Below are positions 1 to 8,364 of a stretch of DNA of 64,000 nucleotides, one piece after another (position 1 is the first letter of the stretch; each line of letters starts with the position of its first letter). The translations under genes and the position numbers were made by a program. Location: NCBI RefSeq assembly GCF_051652165.1, contig NZ_JBOFTR010000004.1:562679-626678 (forward strand), written 5' to 3'. The DNA is from Plesiomonas sp051652165. GTDB taxonomy: Bacteria; Pseudomonadota; Gammaproteobacteria; Enterobacterales; CAMTGL01. A model generated the notes under the pieces. It was not told where the DNA came from. It saw only the letters and a list, made by a program, of their open reading frames with translations, and did not search any database.

Positions 1-350
1 AACTCACCGTGCATATGGATCACCCGCCGGCTCCCTGCTCTTTCATGCAAATTATCGATATTTTGTGTCACCAGTAAAAAATCATCACCCAATGCCTGCT
101 CTAATCGAGCCAATGCAAGATGCGCAGCATTCGGTTCTAATGCCGGAGAAAGTAGCTCACTTCGGCGTAAATTATAAAATCGCTGAACTAATACAGGATC
201 ACGCAGATAACCTTCTGGTGTTGCGACATCTTCAATACGGTGCTCTTCCCACAACCCGTTTTGATCTCGAAAAGTACGAATGCCAGATTCAGCGGAAATA
301 CCGGCACCGGTTAATACAACAACTTTTCCAATCTGATTATTGTTTTGCAC
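1..350 (-). CDS. cobB: CobB, Sir2-type NAD-dependent protein deacylase (C-terminal part beyond window)
   Basis: Reading the minus strand from a GTG at 348-350 gives an N-terminal sirtuin sequence: VVVLTGAGISAESGIRTFRD (NAD-binding GAGxS motif), then GLWEEHRIEDVATPEG, FYNLRR, TQNIDNLH and HMHGE at the edge. The family removes acyl groups from lysine using NAD. The Tyr-x-x-Arg in FYNLRR matches the pair that lets E. coli CobB also take succinyl groups. GTG is chosen because an AGAGG lies about 7 nt upstream and the only nearby ATG is in another frame and stops at once. About 116 codons are visible; the zinc-binding part is outside. It follows nagK on the same strand, the order known in E. coli, with a gap of about 290 bp. 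Confidence 0.93.
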   Translation of the reverse strand, partial: MQNNNQIGKVVVLTGAGISAESGIRTFRDQNGLWEEHRIEDVATPEGYLRDPVLVQRFYNLRRSELLSPALEPNAAHLALARLEQALGDDFLLVTQNIDNLHERAGSRRVIHMHGE

Positions 351-639
351 ACTGTAACCTCTTTCATTTTTAGCAAAAGATAGACTCAAGCGGTTCGCTT
401 TTTTTCGATAAAAAAGCCAGATACGGCAACGTTGGCGTACTCTTTTTCTCATTGACCTTTTACCGCTTACCGACCCGAACACGCTATCTTCCCGATGCAT
501 AATCCACCGAAACATGATAACCATGTCATGCTAATAACAAAAAAGAAAGTTCGCCTTTAGTGTAACAACCACATTTCAACAGACTGCTAATGAGCAGATA
601 ATGGCTGACTCACTAGCAATCTGTGATTATTATCAAAGG

Positions 640-1551
640 TTATGATAAATGTAAAAATGCTGCCCCACGTACCCCACCAGCATCACCATGGCGAGCTTTA
701 ATTATCCGCGGCACTTTAGCCACATTCAGCAAATGCTCTGGCAAACGCTTAGGTAACTCTTCATAAATCAACGCAAAGTTTGATAAGCCCCCACCGATAA
801 CAACAACATGTGGATCAAGCACCGTCAGAATATTACCAAGACAAATAGCTAATAAATCGATAAAGCGATCAACATGCTGTAGAGCACATCGCTCTCCGGC
901 ATAGTAATGCTCAATAATTTCCTGTGCAGAAAGCTTTTCTGCAAAATAGTGAGCATAGAGAAGCTCAAAACCACGCCCAGAGAGATAATTATCAATACAA
1001 CCCATTTTCTTGCAGCCACAAGAAAAAATAGGGGCATTCTCCATACCTAACAGCTTCAAGGCATCATAAGGTAAGCGGATATGGCCAACCTCACCTGCAA
1101 TGTTGGCTCGTCCAGCATGTACTTTACCATTGATAACAATCCCCCCCCCCACACCCGTACCTAAAATCAAGCCAAGCACAGAGGGATACTCTCGCAAATC
1201 GTCATCCCAGGCTTCAGACAAGGCAAAGCAGTTAGCATCATTTTCAATTCTAATTTCACGATCTAGAAGCACTTCAAGATCATGTTTTAACGTTTGCCCC
1301 ATGGCTGCCGGAATATTTGATGTCAGCAATTTACCCGTATCAACATCAGCAATACCGGGGATACCAATTCCTATTTTCCCTTCTACGCCTAATTTTGCAT
1401 CAGCAGCACGCACTAAATTTACAATAGCAGATAAGAAATCATCATAGCTACTCGCTGGTGTCGTCACCCGTTCACGCATTACTCGTACTAAATCAGTATC
1501 AAATGCACCAAACTCAATTTTTGTTCCGCCAATATCCAAACCATAATACAT
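640..1551 (-). CDS. nagK: N-acetyl-D-glucosamine kinase NagK (ROK family)
   Basis: The 303-residue product has the length and sequence of E. coli NagK, the cytoplasmic kinase that phosphorylates N-acetylglucosamine recovered from cell-wall recycling. Visible ROK features are DIGGTK at residues 6-11 (phosphate binding), the catalytic Asp in IENDANCFALSEAWDD, GTGVGGG, and the zinc motif GHIRLP followed by CGCKKMGC. The start at 1551 (MYYGLDIGG) matches the family and has AAGGA 8 nt upstream; an in-frame ATG at 1623 would add 24 unrelated residues. The glycine-rich GTGVGGG is encoded through a run of ten G, an unusual slippage-prone tract. cobB lies downstream on the same strand; nagZ of the same recycling pathway lies at 40-41 kb. 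Confidence 0.95.
   Translation of the reverse strand: MYYGLDIGGTKIEFGAFDTDLVRVMRERVTTPASSYDDFLSAIVNLVRAADAKLGVEGKIGIGIPGIADVDTGKLLTSNIPAAMGQTLKHDLEVLLDREIRIENDANCFALSEAWDDDLREYPSVLGLILGTGVGGGIVINGKVHAGRANIAGEVGHIRLPYDALKLLGMENAPIFSCGCKKMGCIDNYLSGRGFELLYAHYFAEKLSAQEIIEHYYAGERCALQHVDRFIDLLAICLGNILTVLDPHVVVIGGGLSNFALIYEELPKRLPEHLLNVAKVPRIIKARHGDAGGVRGAAFLHLS
1141..1150 (-). repeat. G10 homopolymer inside nagK
   Basis: Ten consecutive C on the plus strand (ten G in the coding sense) span the codons for V-G-G-G of the GTGVGGG loop. As read, the frame is intact. A change of one base would shift the frame in the middle of the gene. Confidence 0.9.
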
Positions 1552-1848
1552 CGCACACGTCCTTATAAAGTTTACTGTATCGCTACAAACCCTGCTTATG
1601 CTGCGGTATTCATTAATAATCAATAGGTTAATTATTGCACAAAACTAAAGTTGGTCGAACAAAATTAGAATATCAAGTGTAATATCATGGGCTATTTCGC
1701 AATTTATTGGCATAAACATAGCTGTTTCTGCTCTCCATCTTTTCAAGGTAGAATGAGCTACGTTCATCCGGTTGCTATAGCAAAATGCACTGTTTATTTA
1801 CCGGCCTTACTCAATGAGTTAATGCAATCTATTTGCAGGAGTAAAACA

Positions 1849-2439
1849 ATGAAATTAAAACAGGTGGCGGAAGCCGTATTACCGACGCCTTGGGGCGATT
1901 TTCGAATGATCGGTTTTGAAGAACTCAAAACGGGAAAAGATCATGTTGCTCTGATTTTTGGTGATATCTCAGGAGACGATCCTGTTTTAGCGCGTGTTCA
2001 CTCAGAATGCCTTACCGGTGATGCCTTGTTCAGCTTGCGCTGTGATTGTGGTTTTCAACTTGAAGCAGCATTAACGCGTATTGCAGAAGAAGGTCGTGGA
2101 GTTTTGCTATATCATCGTCAAGAAGGACGAGGTATCGGCTTGCTAAATAAAATTCGTGCTTATGCATTGCAAGATCAAGGTGCTGACACAGTAGAAGCAA
2201 ACCATCAGTTAGGGTTTGCAGATGATGAGCGTGATTTTACTTTATGCTCAGACATGTTTACTCAACTTGGCGTTCAAAATATTCGTTTACTAACTAACAA
2301 CCCTAAAAAAGTAGATATTCTATCTGCAACTGGAATAAATATTGTCGAACGAGTCCCACTTTTAGTTGGTAAAAACCCCAAAAATGAGCACTATTTAGCA
2401 ACAAAAGCGATGAAAATGGGGCATATGCTCGATCAATAA
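1849..2439 (+). CDS. ribA: GTP cyclohydrolase II (riboflavin biosynthesis)
   Basis: The 196-residue product equals E. coli RibA in length and is very similar along its length. It converts GTP to diaminohydroxy-phosphoribosylamino-pyrimidine, formate and pyrophosphate, the first committed step of riboflavin synthesis. The zinc site is visible as HSECLTGDALFSLRCDCGFQL, with the three Cys conserved, and the signature YHRQEGRGIGL follows. The frame is open upstream to 1687, but the family start MKLKQVAEA at 1849 has GCAGGAG 7-8 nt in front and is preferred. No other rib genes are in the window, so it is probably transcribed alone. No FMN-riboswitch-like element was recognised in the roughly 300 bp upstream. 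Confidence 0.96.
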   Translation: MKLKQVAEAVLPTPWGDFRMIGFEELKTGKDHVALIFGDISGDDPVLARVHSECLTGDALFSLRCDCGFQLEAALTRIAEEGRGVLLYHRQEGRGIGLLNKIRAYALQDQGADTVEANHQLGFADDERDFTLCSDMFTQLGVQNIRLLTNNPKKVDILSATGINIVERVPLLVGKNPKNEHYLATKAMKMGHMLDQ

Positions 2440-2607
2440 TCCCTCTTTTATCATTAGATATTTTATACCTATATTTATTATTATAACTCTTCAACAATAG
2501 CACAAAAATACTAACATTACAGACTGTATACTTCATATACTATATGTAATCATGATGAACTATACAGTCTACTGCTCATGTCGATATTAGTCGCATAAGG
2601 TTGGTAT

Positions 2608-2781
2608 ATGTCTGCAAATTTTTTGATACTGTTACTGATCTTTTTTTGTTTTCTTTTTATTGCCAATATCGTACAAAAAAAGCAGAAAAAACAGGCGATC
2701 ATAAAAAAAATACGCTTAAAACAGCAGCAGATTAACGATCAAAAAAGAAAATGGGATAGCATGATGAGGCGAGAAAAATAA
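2608..2781 (+). CDS. Small single-pass membrane protein, hypothetical (57 aa)
   Basis: An ATG at 2608 opens a 57-codon frame closed by TAA at 2779-2781, with AAGG 7 nt upstream. Residues 4-22 form one strongly hydrophobic segment (NFLILLLIFFCFLFIANIV). The rest is very basic and polar, rich in Lys and Gln (QKKQKKQ at 23-29), which suggests a membrane anchor with a cytoplasmic amphipathic or coiled tail. I do not recognise a family. It lies between ribA and the terminator of the opposing tRNA operon. The clear start signal and the hydrophobic-plus-basic layout favour a real gene, but this is inference. Confidence 0.55.
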   Translation: MSANFLILLLIFFCFLFIANIVQKKQKKQAIIKKIRLKQQQINDQKRKWDSMMRREK

Positions 2782-2852
2782 AATACACTACTATTTAGCA
2801 ATATAAATAGTCTATGTATTTTATGACAGAATAAGCGGATCTCTGAAGCAAG

Positions 2853-2880
2853 AAAAAACCACAGATTTCTCTGTGGTTTT
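2853..2880 (-). terminator. Rho-independent terminator of the tRNA operon
   Basis: The arms AAAACCACAGA (2855-2865) and TCTGTGGTTTT (2870-2880) form an 11-bp stem with a 4-nt loop. Read on the minus strand it is followed by a T run and lies just downstream of the last tRNA gene. Confidence 0.85.
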
Positions 2881-2885
2881 AAATT

Positions 2886-2961
<76 letters not shown>

Positions 2962-3032
2962 ACTGATCTTTACTGTACTGATATTTGTTTTATGCCCTAA
3001 ACAGCAAACAAAATATTTCTCTTCTTTTAAAC

Positions 3033-3108
<76 letters not shown>

Positions 3109-3173
3109 ACTGATCTTTACTTCAAATATTTATGTATCTTTAAGACCTAAGATGCATAAACACTGATTTTAAC

Positions 3174-3249
<76 letters not shown>

Positions 3250-3314
3250 ACTGATCTTTACTTCAAATATTTATGTATCTTTAAGACCTAAGATACATAA
3301 ACACTGATTTTAAC

Positions 3315-3390
<76 letters not shown>

Positions 3391-3454
3391 ACTAATCTTT
3401 ACCTTTCAGAAGTTTTACTCTAATAAAACAAAAGCCAAACACCTGATTCTAAAC

Positions 3455-3530
<76 letters not shown>

Positions 3531-3560
3531 ACTAAATGTCACTTTTGCTAAACCGTAATT

Positions 3561-3634
3561 TGGAGGCGTGTTCCGGAGTCGAACCGGACTAGGCGGATTT
3601 GCAATCCGCTACATAACCACTTTGTTAACACGCC
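3561..3634 (-). tRNA. tRNA-Cys (GCA anticodon)
   Basis: This 74-nt gene has anticodon GCA in GGATTGCAAATCC, encoded CCA, and a sequence very close to E. coli tRNA-Cys (GGCGTGTTAACAAAG start). It sits between tRNA-Gly and the initiator block; two bases separate it from tRNA-Gly. Confidence 0.96.
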
Positions 3635-3636
3635 TT

Positions 3637-3712
<76 letters not shown>

Positions 3713-4040
3713 ACTTACGACATTTAACATGCTTTTACTTTCCCTTTAACTTCAACATGTTATGTTTATTTGTTACCGGGAACGGATGCAGATATTACCT
3801 GATTACTGCAGGATGTCAATAAACTATTCTATCAAAAAAATGCAATTGCATGATAATCAAACGACTTGAGTGAATATCAATCAAATTGATGTTTTTTTAT
3901 AAAAAGAATGTACCGATCACACTTTACTTGTTCTAGTTTTAATACAGGTCTAAATTTAATATTTTCACTGGCTAGACCATTTCATCCGCATTTTTCGCTA
4001 CACTGCATACATGTTCTTTATTTTAAGTTGATACTGACTC
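3713..4040. other. Intergenic region between tRNA operon and DUF3581 gene
   Basis: This 328-bp stretch holds no supported gene. It contains the tRNA promoter candidate. It also contains a short palindrome ATCAATCAAATTGAT at 3876-3890 followed by a run of T on the plus strand; no plus-strand gene lies directly upstream, so its role is unclear. The rest is AT-rich and probably holds the promoter of the next gene. Confidence 0.6.
3792..3819 (-). promoter_or_regulatory. Probable sigma-70 promoter of the tRNA operon
   Basis: On the minus strand a perfect -35 TTGACA (3814-3819) is followed after 16 bp by TAATAT (3792-3797, 4 of 6 bases of the consensus -10). It faces the tRNA genes and would give a leader of about 70 nt. 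The assignment is by consensus only. Confidence 0.5.
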
Positions 4041-4763
4041 ATGTTTCTAGCTCCGTTTTATCACAGTAATCCTGAACACTTCTATTTTAGCCGTGAACAA
4101 GCCAGTGATTTTGCTAAAAAAGTTGCTGGTGATTTCAACCCTATTCATGATACAGACGCAAAGCGTTTTTGTGTTCCTGGTGATTTGCTATTTGCATTAA
4201 CTATCAATAAGCTAGGTTTAAGCCAGAAAATGCACTTTGATTTTGCAGGAATGGTTACTGATGGTATCAACTTAACACTCTCACCTCAATCAAATGACCG
4301 CTGGTGTGTGACAGATCAACAGGGTAAAAATTACCTCAACCTAACACGGGCGGGTAATATCACAACCAATAAACAGATCACCGAGCAAGTGATTCGAAAC
4401 TACGTTGCATTCTCAGGCATGAATTTCCCGCATATCATGGTTCCGTTAATGGAACAATCACAGCATATGATCCATCCAACAAGACCCCTTGTTATTTACG
4501 AAAGCATGACTCTCGAAATGGATTCGCTCGATTTTACCAATCCCACCGTTAAACTAAGTAATGCAACGATGGATATTGAAGGTAAACGTGGCAACGTAAC
4601 GCTAGAGTTTATTTTTTCTGAACAGGGAAAAGAGATTGGTGTTGGACGCAAACGTATGGTTGCCAGTGGCCTAATGCCTTATCAACAAGAGGCTATCGAC
4701 GATCTCATCCAACGTTTTGAACAGCGCAAAACAACTTTTATGCAACAGAGTAATGTCACATAA
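4041..4763 (+). CDS. DUF3581 family protein
   Basis: The 240-residue product starts MFLAPFYHSNPEHFYFSREQ and carries DFAKKVAGDFNPIHDTDAKRFCVPGDLLFA. I recognise this as the DUF3581 family found in Vibrio, Shewanella and Aeromonas relatives. The DFNPIH segment resembles the D-x-N-P-x-H of MaoC-like hot-dog hydratases, so a hot-dog fold acting on a thioester is possible but unproven. There is no signal peptide or membrane segment, so it is cytoplasmic. It is convergent with fadM, ending 3 bp from the end of that gene. Both neighbours being hot-dog-like proteins is suggestive only. Confidence 0.8.
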   Translation: MFLAPFYHSNPEHFYFSREQASDFAKKVAGDFNPIHDTDAKRFCVPGDLLFALTINKLGLSQKMHFDFAGMVTDGINLTLSPQSNDRWCVTDQQGKNYLNLTRAGNITTNKQITEQVIRNYVAFSGMNFPHIMVPLMEQSQHMIHPTRPLVIYESMTLEMDSLDFTNPTVKLSNATMDIEGKRGNVTLEFIFSEQGKEIGVGRKRMVASGLMPYQQEAIDDLIQRFEQRKTTFMQQSNVT

Positions 4764-4766
4764 GGC

Positions 4767-5228
4767 TTACTCAATAACCAGCCAATGGCCCAGACGTTGT
4801 TGTAGTTCACCCTCAATGGACAATACACGCTGGGTTTGTAAATCTACACATACAAAAGTGATTATTGCATCTGCAATTATATCGCCACTTTTTGCACAAT
4901 GAATGAATTGGGTTAATAACCCACTGTGCTTACTCAATTTCGTCAGTTGGCAACTAATCTGCAAATGCTGGTTTAACAAAGCCGGTTTCCGGTAACTGAT
5001 ATTGATATTCGCCACCACAAAACCTACCGCATGTTTTTCACACCATGCAAGATCACCACTCTCTTCAAGCCACTGCCAACGAGCTTCCTCTAAAAACTCC
5101 AAATATCTTGCATTATTAACATGCTGATAAACATCAAGATGGTATCCTCTGACTGTAATATTTACAGATTTCACTCCCCTTTTTGATATAGCAATATTTT
5201 CTTGCTCACTCTTTTTTAACCCACTCAT
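4767..5228 (-). CDS. fadM: Long-chain acyl-CoA thioesterase, FadM type
   Basis: From residue 25 on, the 153-residue product follows E. coli FadM closely: VRGYHLDVYQHVNNARYLEFLEEARW, then FVVANINISYRKPA and DAIITFVCVDLQTQ. Members of this 4HBT hot-dog family hydrolyse acyl-CoA thioesters with a catalytic Asp, here D32 in HLDVYQHVNN. The ATG at 5228 is chosen although it adds about 20 residues relative to E. coli, because a very strong AGGAGGAGG lies 6 nt upstream and no other start with a usable site exists. It ends 3 bp from the convergent DUF3581 gene; no terminator is visible between them. Confidence 0.88.
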   Translation of the reverse strand: MSGLKKSEQENIAISKRGVKSVNITVRGYHLDVYQHVNNARYLEFLEEARWQWLEESGDLAWCEKHAVGFVVANINISYRKPALLNQHLQISCQLTKLSKHSGLLTQFIHCAKSGDIIADAIITFVCVDLQTQRVLSIEGELQQRLGHWLVIE

Positions 5229-5360
5229 TGCCCACCTCCTCCTTGAATATCAATAACCATGAATTACCGATTGTATAAAATACACGCGATGAACTTACGG
5301 TACGCATTGATTTATACTTATGTGCTACAGTTATATATTAGCTTTTTCGTAATTATTTTT

Positions 5361-5876
5361 TTATGCCCTCTTCACAGTAAAAAAGACTGTTGATAATGTA
5401 TTCCCTTGTGTGATATTGACTTGCCACACCATTTGCTCACTGGTGCACGACCCCACCGTAAAATCACCTATCCAGCGACCATTTTCAAACGAAAAAACAA
5501 CAGGGATCTTTCCCATGAACATATCTCTCCCCTCTACATAGGCAGAGACTATTGTATTTTTAGTAACCCCCGTAATCACTAATTGTAATGGATACTCCGC
5601 TTTAGGTGGCAAAGAGCTTAATGTGACTTTGGCAATATTGACTTTACTAGCACTAACCACGGTACTGCTTTCCTGTAAAGAACACGCCCCTTCATTTAAA
5701 GAACACGCTGTTGATATGCGTGTGATCTTTTTTCCAACAGGGTTGTCAAATGTTCTCCATACAAACAAACCAAGAAAAAAAACCATGATGAAAACAATCT
5801 GAATAAAACGCAAACGTGTTAATTTTTCTGCCGCCACAAGACCCCCTCTTGTTGTTGGTAATTGCACGAATTTCAC
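5361..5876 (-). CDS. Hypothetical single-pass membrane protein next to ccoN
   Basis: The 171-residue product has a short basic N-terminus, one membrane segment at about residues 24-41 (FIQIVFIMVFFLGLFVW) and a C-terminal domain of about 125 residues, probably periplasmic. Cysteines occur at 58 and 65 (TACSLNEGACSLQ) and in VGSCTSEQMVW near the end. The C-terminal part looks beta-rich with alternating hydrophobic residues. I do not recognise a family. It is divergent from ccoN across a 224-bp region. A role in cbb3 oxidase assembly (heme, copper or disulfide chemistry) would fit the place and topology but is only inference. Confidence 0.7.
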   Translation of the reverse strand: MKFVQLPTTRGGLVAAEKLTRLRFIQIVFIMVFFLGLFVWRTFDNPVGKKITRISTACSLNEGACSLQESSTVVSASKVNIAKVTLSSLPPKAEYPLQLVITGVTKNTIVSAYVEGRDMFMGKIPVVFSFENGRWIGDFTVGSCTSEQMVWQVNITQGNTLSTVFFTVKRA

Positions 5877-5902
5877 ACAAAGCTAAAACCTAGCGTTACA
5901 AG

Positions 5903-5948
5903 ACACACAATTTTGTTATTTCACCGTAACAAATGTGTGTTTTTTTTG
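5903..5948 (+). promoter_or_regulatory. Imperfect palindrome with T run upstream of ccoN
   Basis: The arms ACACACA..TTTGTTA (5903-5918) and TAACAAATGTGTGT (5927-5940) pair as 7 bp, a 2-nt bulge and 7 bp around an 8-nt loop, followed by a run of T. The shape is that of an intrinsic terminator on the plus strand, yet it sits between divergent genes with nothing upstream to terminate. It may be a leader attenuator of ccoN or a protein-binding operator. Confidence 0.5.
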
Positions 5949-6100
5949 CTGCGCTTTATTTGCAGCTAAAGTAGAATCACAAACGAAAAATGCCACGTTT
6001 TAAAGCAATTAGCAAAAGTACATGGCATACAAAAGAGAGATGTTCCTGCACAGGGAAACATTAGTGTAGTTGATAGCGACAACAGCGGAAGCACATCATC

Positions 6101-7540
6101 ATGACTCAACAGATGAATACGCTTGAGCAAACCTACAACTATACAGTCGTGCGCCAATTCTCCCTGATGACTATTGTCTGGGGTATTGTGGGTATGTCTG
6201 TAGGTGTATTAATTGCAGCACAGCTTATTTGGCCCCAACTCAATTTCGAAACACCGTGGCTCACTTATAGCCATTTACGCCCACTACATACTAATGCAGT
6301 CATTTTTGCCTTTGGTACATCGGCACTCATGGCTACCTCTTTTTATGTTGTACAGCGCACAACTCAAACCGTTCTTTTTAGCCCTAAATTAGCTCAATTT
6401 GTTTTTTGGGGTTGGCAATTAGTTATTGTGAGTGCAGCCATCTCATTACCTTTAGGCTATACCACGTCTAAAGAGTACGCAGAGCTCGAATGGCCAATTG
6501 ATATTTTAATTGCTGTTGTTTGGGTTGCGTATGCTATTTGCTTTTTTGGCACAATTGCTAAACGTAAAACACCACATATTTACGTTGCAAACTGGTTTTT
6601 TGGGGCATTTATTATCACTGTAGCTGCATTGCATATCATCAACAGCATGGCGATCCCCCTTACATTCACTAAATCATATTCACTCTATTCTGGTGCTGTA
6701 GATGCCATGGTACAGTGGTGGTATGGCCATAATGCGGTGGGTTTTCTACTCACTGCCGGTTTTTTAGGTATGATGTATTACTTCGTCCCTAAACAAGCAA
6801 ACCGCCCAGTTTACTCTTATCGGCTCTCTATTGTCCACTTTTGGGCGTTGATCTCCCTTTATATTTGGGCAGGGCCACACCATTTACACTACACAGCCCT
6901 ACCCGATTGGACACAATCTTTAGGTATGGTCATGTCAGTTATTTTGTTTGTTCCCTCTTGGGGCGGCATGATTAACGGTATTATGACACTATCAGGTGCA
7001 TGGCATAAACTGCGTGATGATCCTGTTATCCGCTTCCTTGTGGTTTCACTCTCATTTTATGGCATGTCAACGTTTGAAGGCCCGATGATGGCCATTAAAA
7101 CCGTCAATGCTCTATCACACTACACTGACTGGACAATCGGCCATGTACATTCTGGTGCACTTGGTTGGGTCGCTATGGTCTCAATTGGATCGTTGTATCA
7201 TTTAATTCCTATTCTTTTTCATAAAGAACAGATGTACAGCGTGCGGCTTATTAATGTCCATTTTTGGTTAGCCACTATTGGCACTGTATTATATATCGTT
7301 GCAATGTGGATATCAGGCGTAATGCAAGGGCTTATGTGGCGTGCAGTTAATATGGATGGAACATTAACCTACTCTTTTGTTGAAGGATTACAAGCTTCCT
7401 ATCCGTTCTACTTTATTCGCTTTGTTGGCGGTCTATTTATTGTGGCAGGTATGTTCATCATGGCATACAACACCTATAAAACCGTTATTTCAGATAACAA
7501 AGAACATGAAGCTATTGAACCAACCTCTGAGTCGGTATAA
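6101..7540 (+). CDS. ccoN: cbb3-type cytochrome c oxidase subunit I
   Basis: The 479-residue polytopic protein is the catalytic heme-copper subunit of the high-affinity cbb3 oxidase, which reduces oxygen at low tension and pumps protons. Visible ligand regions are RPLHTNAVIFAFG (His 63), WWYGHNAVGF, WAGPHHLHYTALPDW and TIGHVHSGALGW. The length is typical of CcoN. The chosen ATG at 6101 (MTQQMNTLEQ) has only a weak GGAAG site; ATG 6113 is an alternative. It heads the ccoNOQP cluster with its assembly genes ccoH, ccoI and ccoS downstream and fnr beyond. No good FNR box was found directly upstream. Confidence 0.97.
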   Translation: MTQQMNTLEQTYNYTVVRQFSLMTIVWGIVGMSVGVLIAAQLIWPQLNFETPWLTYSHLRPLHTNAVIFAFGTSALMATSFYVVQRTTQTVLFSPKLAQFVFWGWQLVIVSAAISLPLGYTTSKEYAELEWPIDILIAVVWVAYAICFFGTIAKRKTPHIYVANWFFGAFIITVAALHIINSMAIPLTFTKSYSLYSGAVDAMVQWWYGHNAVGFLLTAGFLGMMYYFVPKQANRPVYSYRLSIVHFWALISLYIWAGPHHLHYTALPDWTQSLGMVMSVILFVPSWGGMINGIMTLSGAWHKLRDDPVIRFLVVSLSFYGMSTFEGPMMAIKTVNALSHYTDWTIGHVHSGALGWVAMVSIGSLYHLIPILFHKEQMYSVRLINVHFWLATIGTVLYIVAMWISGVMQGLMWRAVNMDGTLTYSFVEGLQASYPFYFIRFVGGLFIVAGMFIMAYNTYKTVISDNKEHEAIEPTSESV

Positions 7541-7554
7541 CAGGGAAGATAGTC

Positions 7555-8175
7555 ATGAGCAACCAACGTAATCGCCATGAGATCATTGAAAAAAATATCG
7601 GTTTGTTAGCAATTCTTATTGTTATTGCTATTAGCCTTGGTGGATTAGTCGAGATAGTTCCACTGATGTTCCAAAAAGAGACGACTCAGCCAGTCTCCGA
7701 TCTAAAACCCTATACCGCGCTGCAAATGGAAGGCCGAGATATCTATATTCGTGAAGGCTGCCATGTATGCCATAGCCAGATGATTCGGCCATTACGTGCA
7801 GAAACCGAGCGTTATGGCCACTACTCAGTTGCTGGAGAGTCAGTGTGGGAACATCCATTCTTATGGGGTTCAAAGCGTACTGGACCTGATTTGGCACGTG
7901 TTGGTGGCCGTTACTCTGATACATGGCACCGTGAACACTTAATTGACCCACGCGCTGTTGTACCAGAATCAAACATGCCTGCATTCCCATGGCTAGAAGA
8001 GAATGTATTAACCGGCGAGTTAACCGGTAAAAAGCTGGCGCTCTTTCGCGATAATTTTGGTGTTCCTTATACTGATGCGCAAATTGCTTCTGCGCCAACA
8101 GATGTTAAAGGGAAAACAGAAATGGATGCGCTAATAGCCTATTTACAATCTCTTGGCTTGGCAATGAAACAGTAG
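7555..8175 (+). CDS. ccoO: cbb3-type cytochrome c oxidase subunit II (mono-heme cytochrome c)
   Basis: The 206-residue membrane-anchored cytochrome c has one N-terminal membrane helix at about residues 16-38 and a c-type heme site CHVCH at residues 69-73. The methionine ligand is probably in ESNMPAFPWL. It passes electrons between the CcoP hemes and the CcoN active site on the periplasmic side. It follows ccoN by 14 bp in the same operon. Length and sequence are ordinary for CcoO. Confidence 0.97.
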   Translation: MSNQRNRHEIIEKNIGLLAILIVIAISLGGLVEIVPLMFQKETTQPVSDLKPYTALQMEGRDIYIREGCHVCHSQMIRPLRAETERYGHYSVAGESVWEHPFLWGSKRTGPDLARVGGRYSDTWHREHLIDPRAVVPESNMPAFPWLEENVLTGELTGKKLALFRDNFGVPYTDAQIASAPTDVKGKTEMDALIAYLQSLGLAMKQ

Positions 8176-8184
8176 GAGCGGACA

Positions 8185-8364
8185 ATGAACTTTGGCATTA
8201 TCCATAGCATCTATACCGTAACCGTTTTTGTCAGTTTTCTAGGCATTATATTTTGGGCTTACAGTAAAAAACGTCATGCTCGGTTTAAGGAAGCGGCTAA
8301 TTTGGTTTTTGCTGATGAAAAACCACAACAATCTGTGCCGCAAGCAGGGAGTAAGCAAGAATGA
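8185..8364 (+). CDS. ccoQ: cbb3-type cytochrome oxidase small subunit CcoQ
   Basis: This 59-residue frame lies between ccoO and ccoP. It starts MNFGIIHSIYTVTVFVSFLG, has one membrane helix (about residues 8-28) ending in AYSKKRHARF, and a short polar tail. It is the small FixQ/CcoQ subunit, known in other species to stabilise the complex. AGGAG precedes the ATG (agtaggagcggacaATG). The stop codon overlaps the ccoP start as ATGA, so the two are translationally coupled. Confidence 0.92.
   Translation: MNFGIIHSIYTVTVFVSFLGIIFWAYSKKRHARFKEAANLVFADEKPQQSVPQAGSKQE

Noticed and set aside
65..373. Plus-strand open frame of 102 codons at the left edge
   Set aside because: It is antisense to the clear CobB sequence on the minus strand and shows no recognisable protein.
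388..408. AAGCG-GTT-CGCTT plus T run as a terminator
   Set aside because: The stem is only 5 bp, and no plus-strand gene lies upstream of it.
3876..3890. ATCAATCAAATTGAT as an FNR box
   Set aside because: The half-sites are in inverted order relative to TTGAT-N4-ATCAA; it is just a short palindrome.
6070..6083. TTGATAGCGACAAC as an FNR box for ccoN
   Set aside because: Only the left half matches the consensus, and it lies too close to the start codon for activation.
7631..8098. Minus-strand frame of 155 codons inside ccoO
   Set aside because: It is a shadow of the ccoO reading frame; no start signal or domain was seen.
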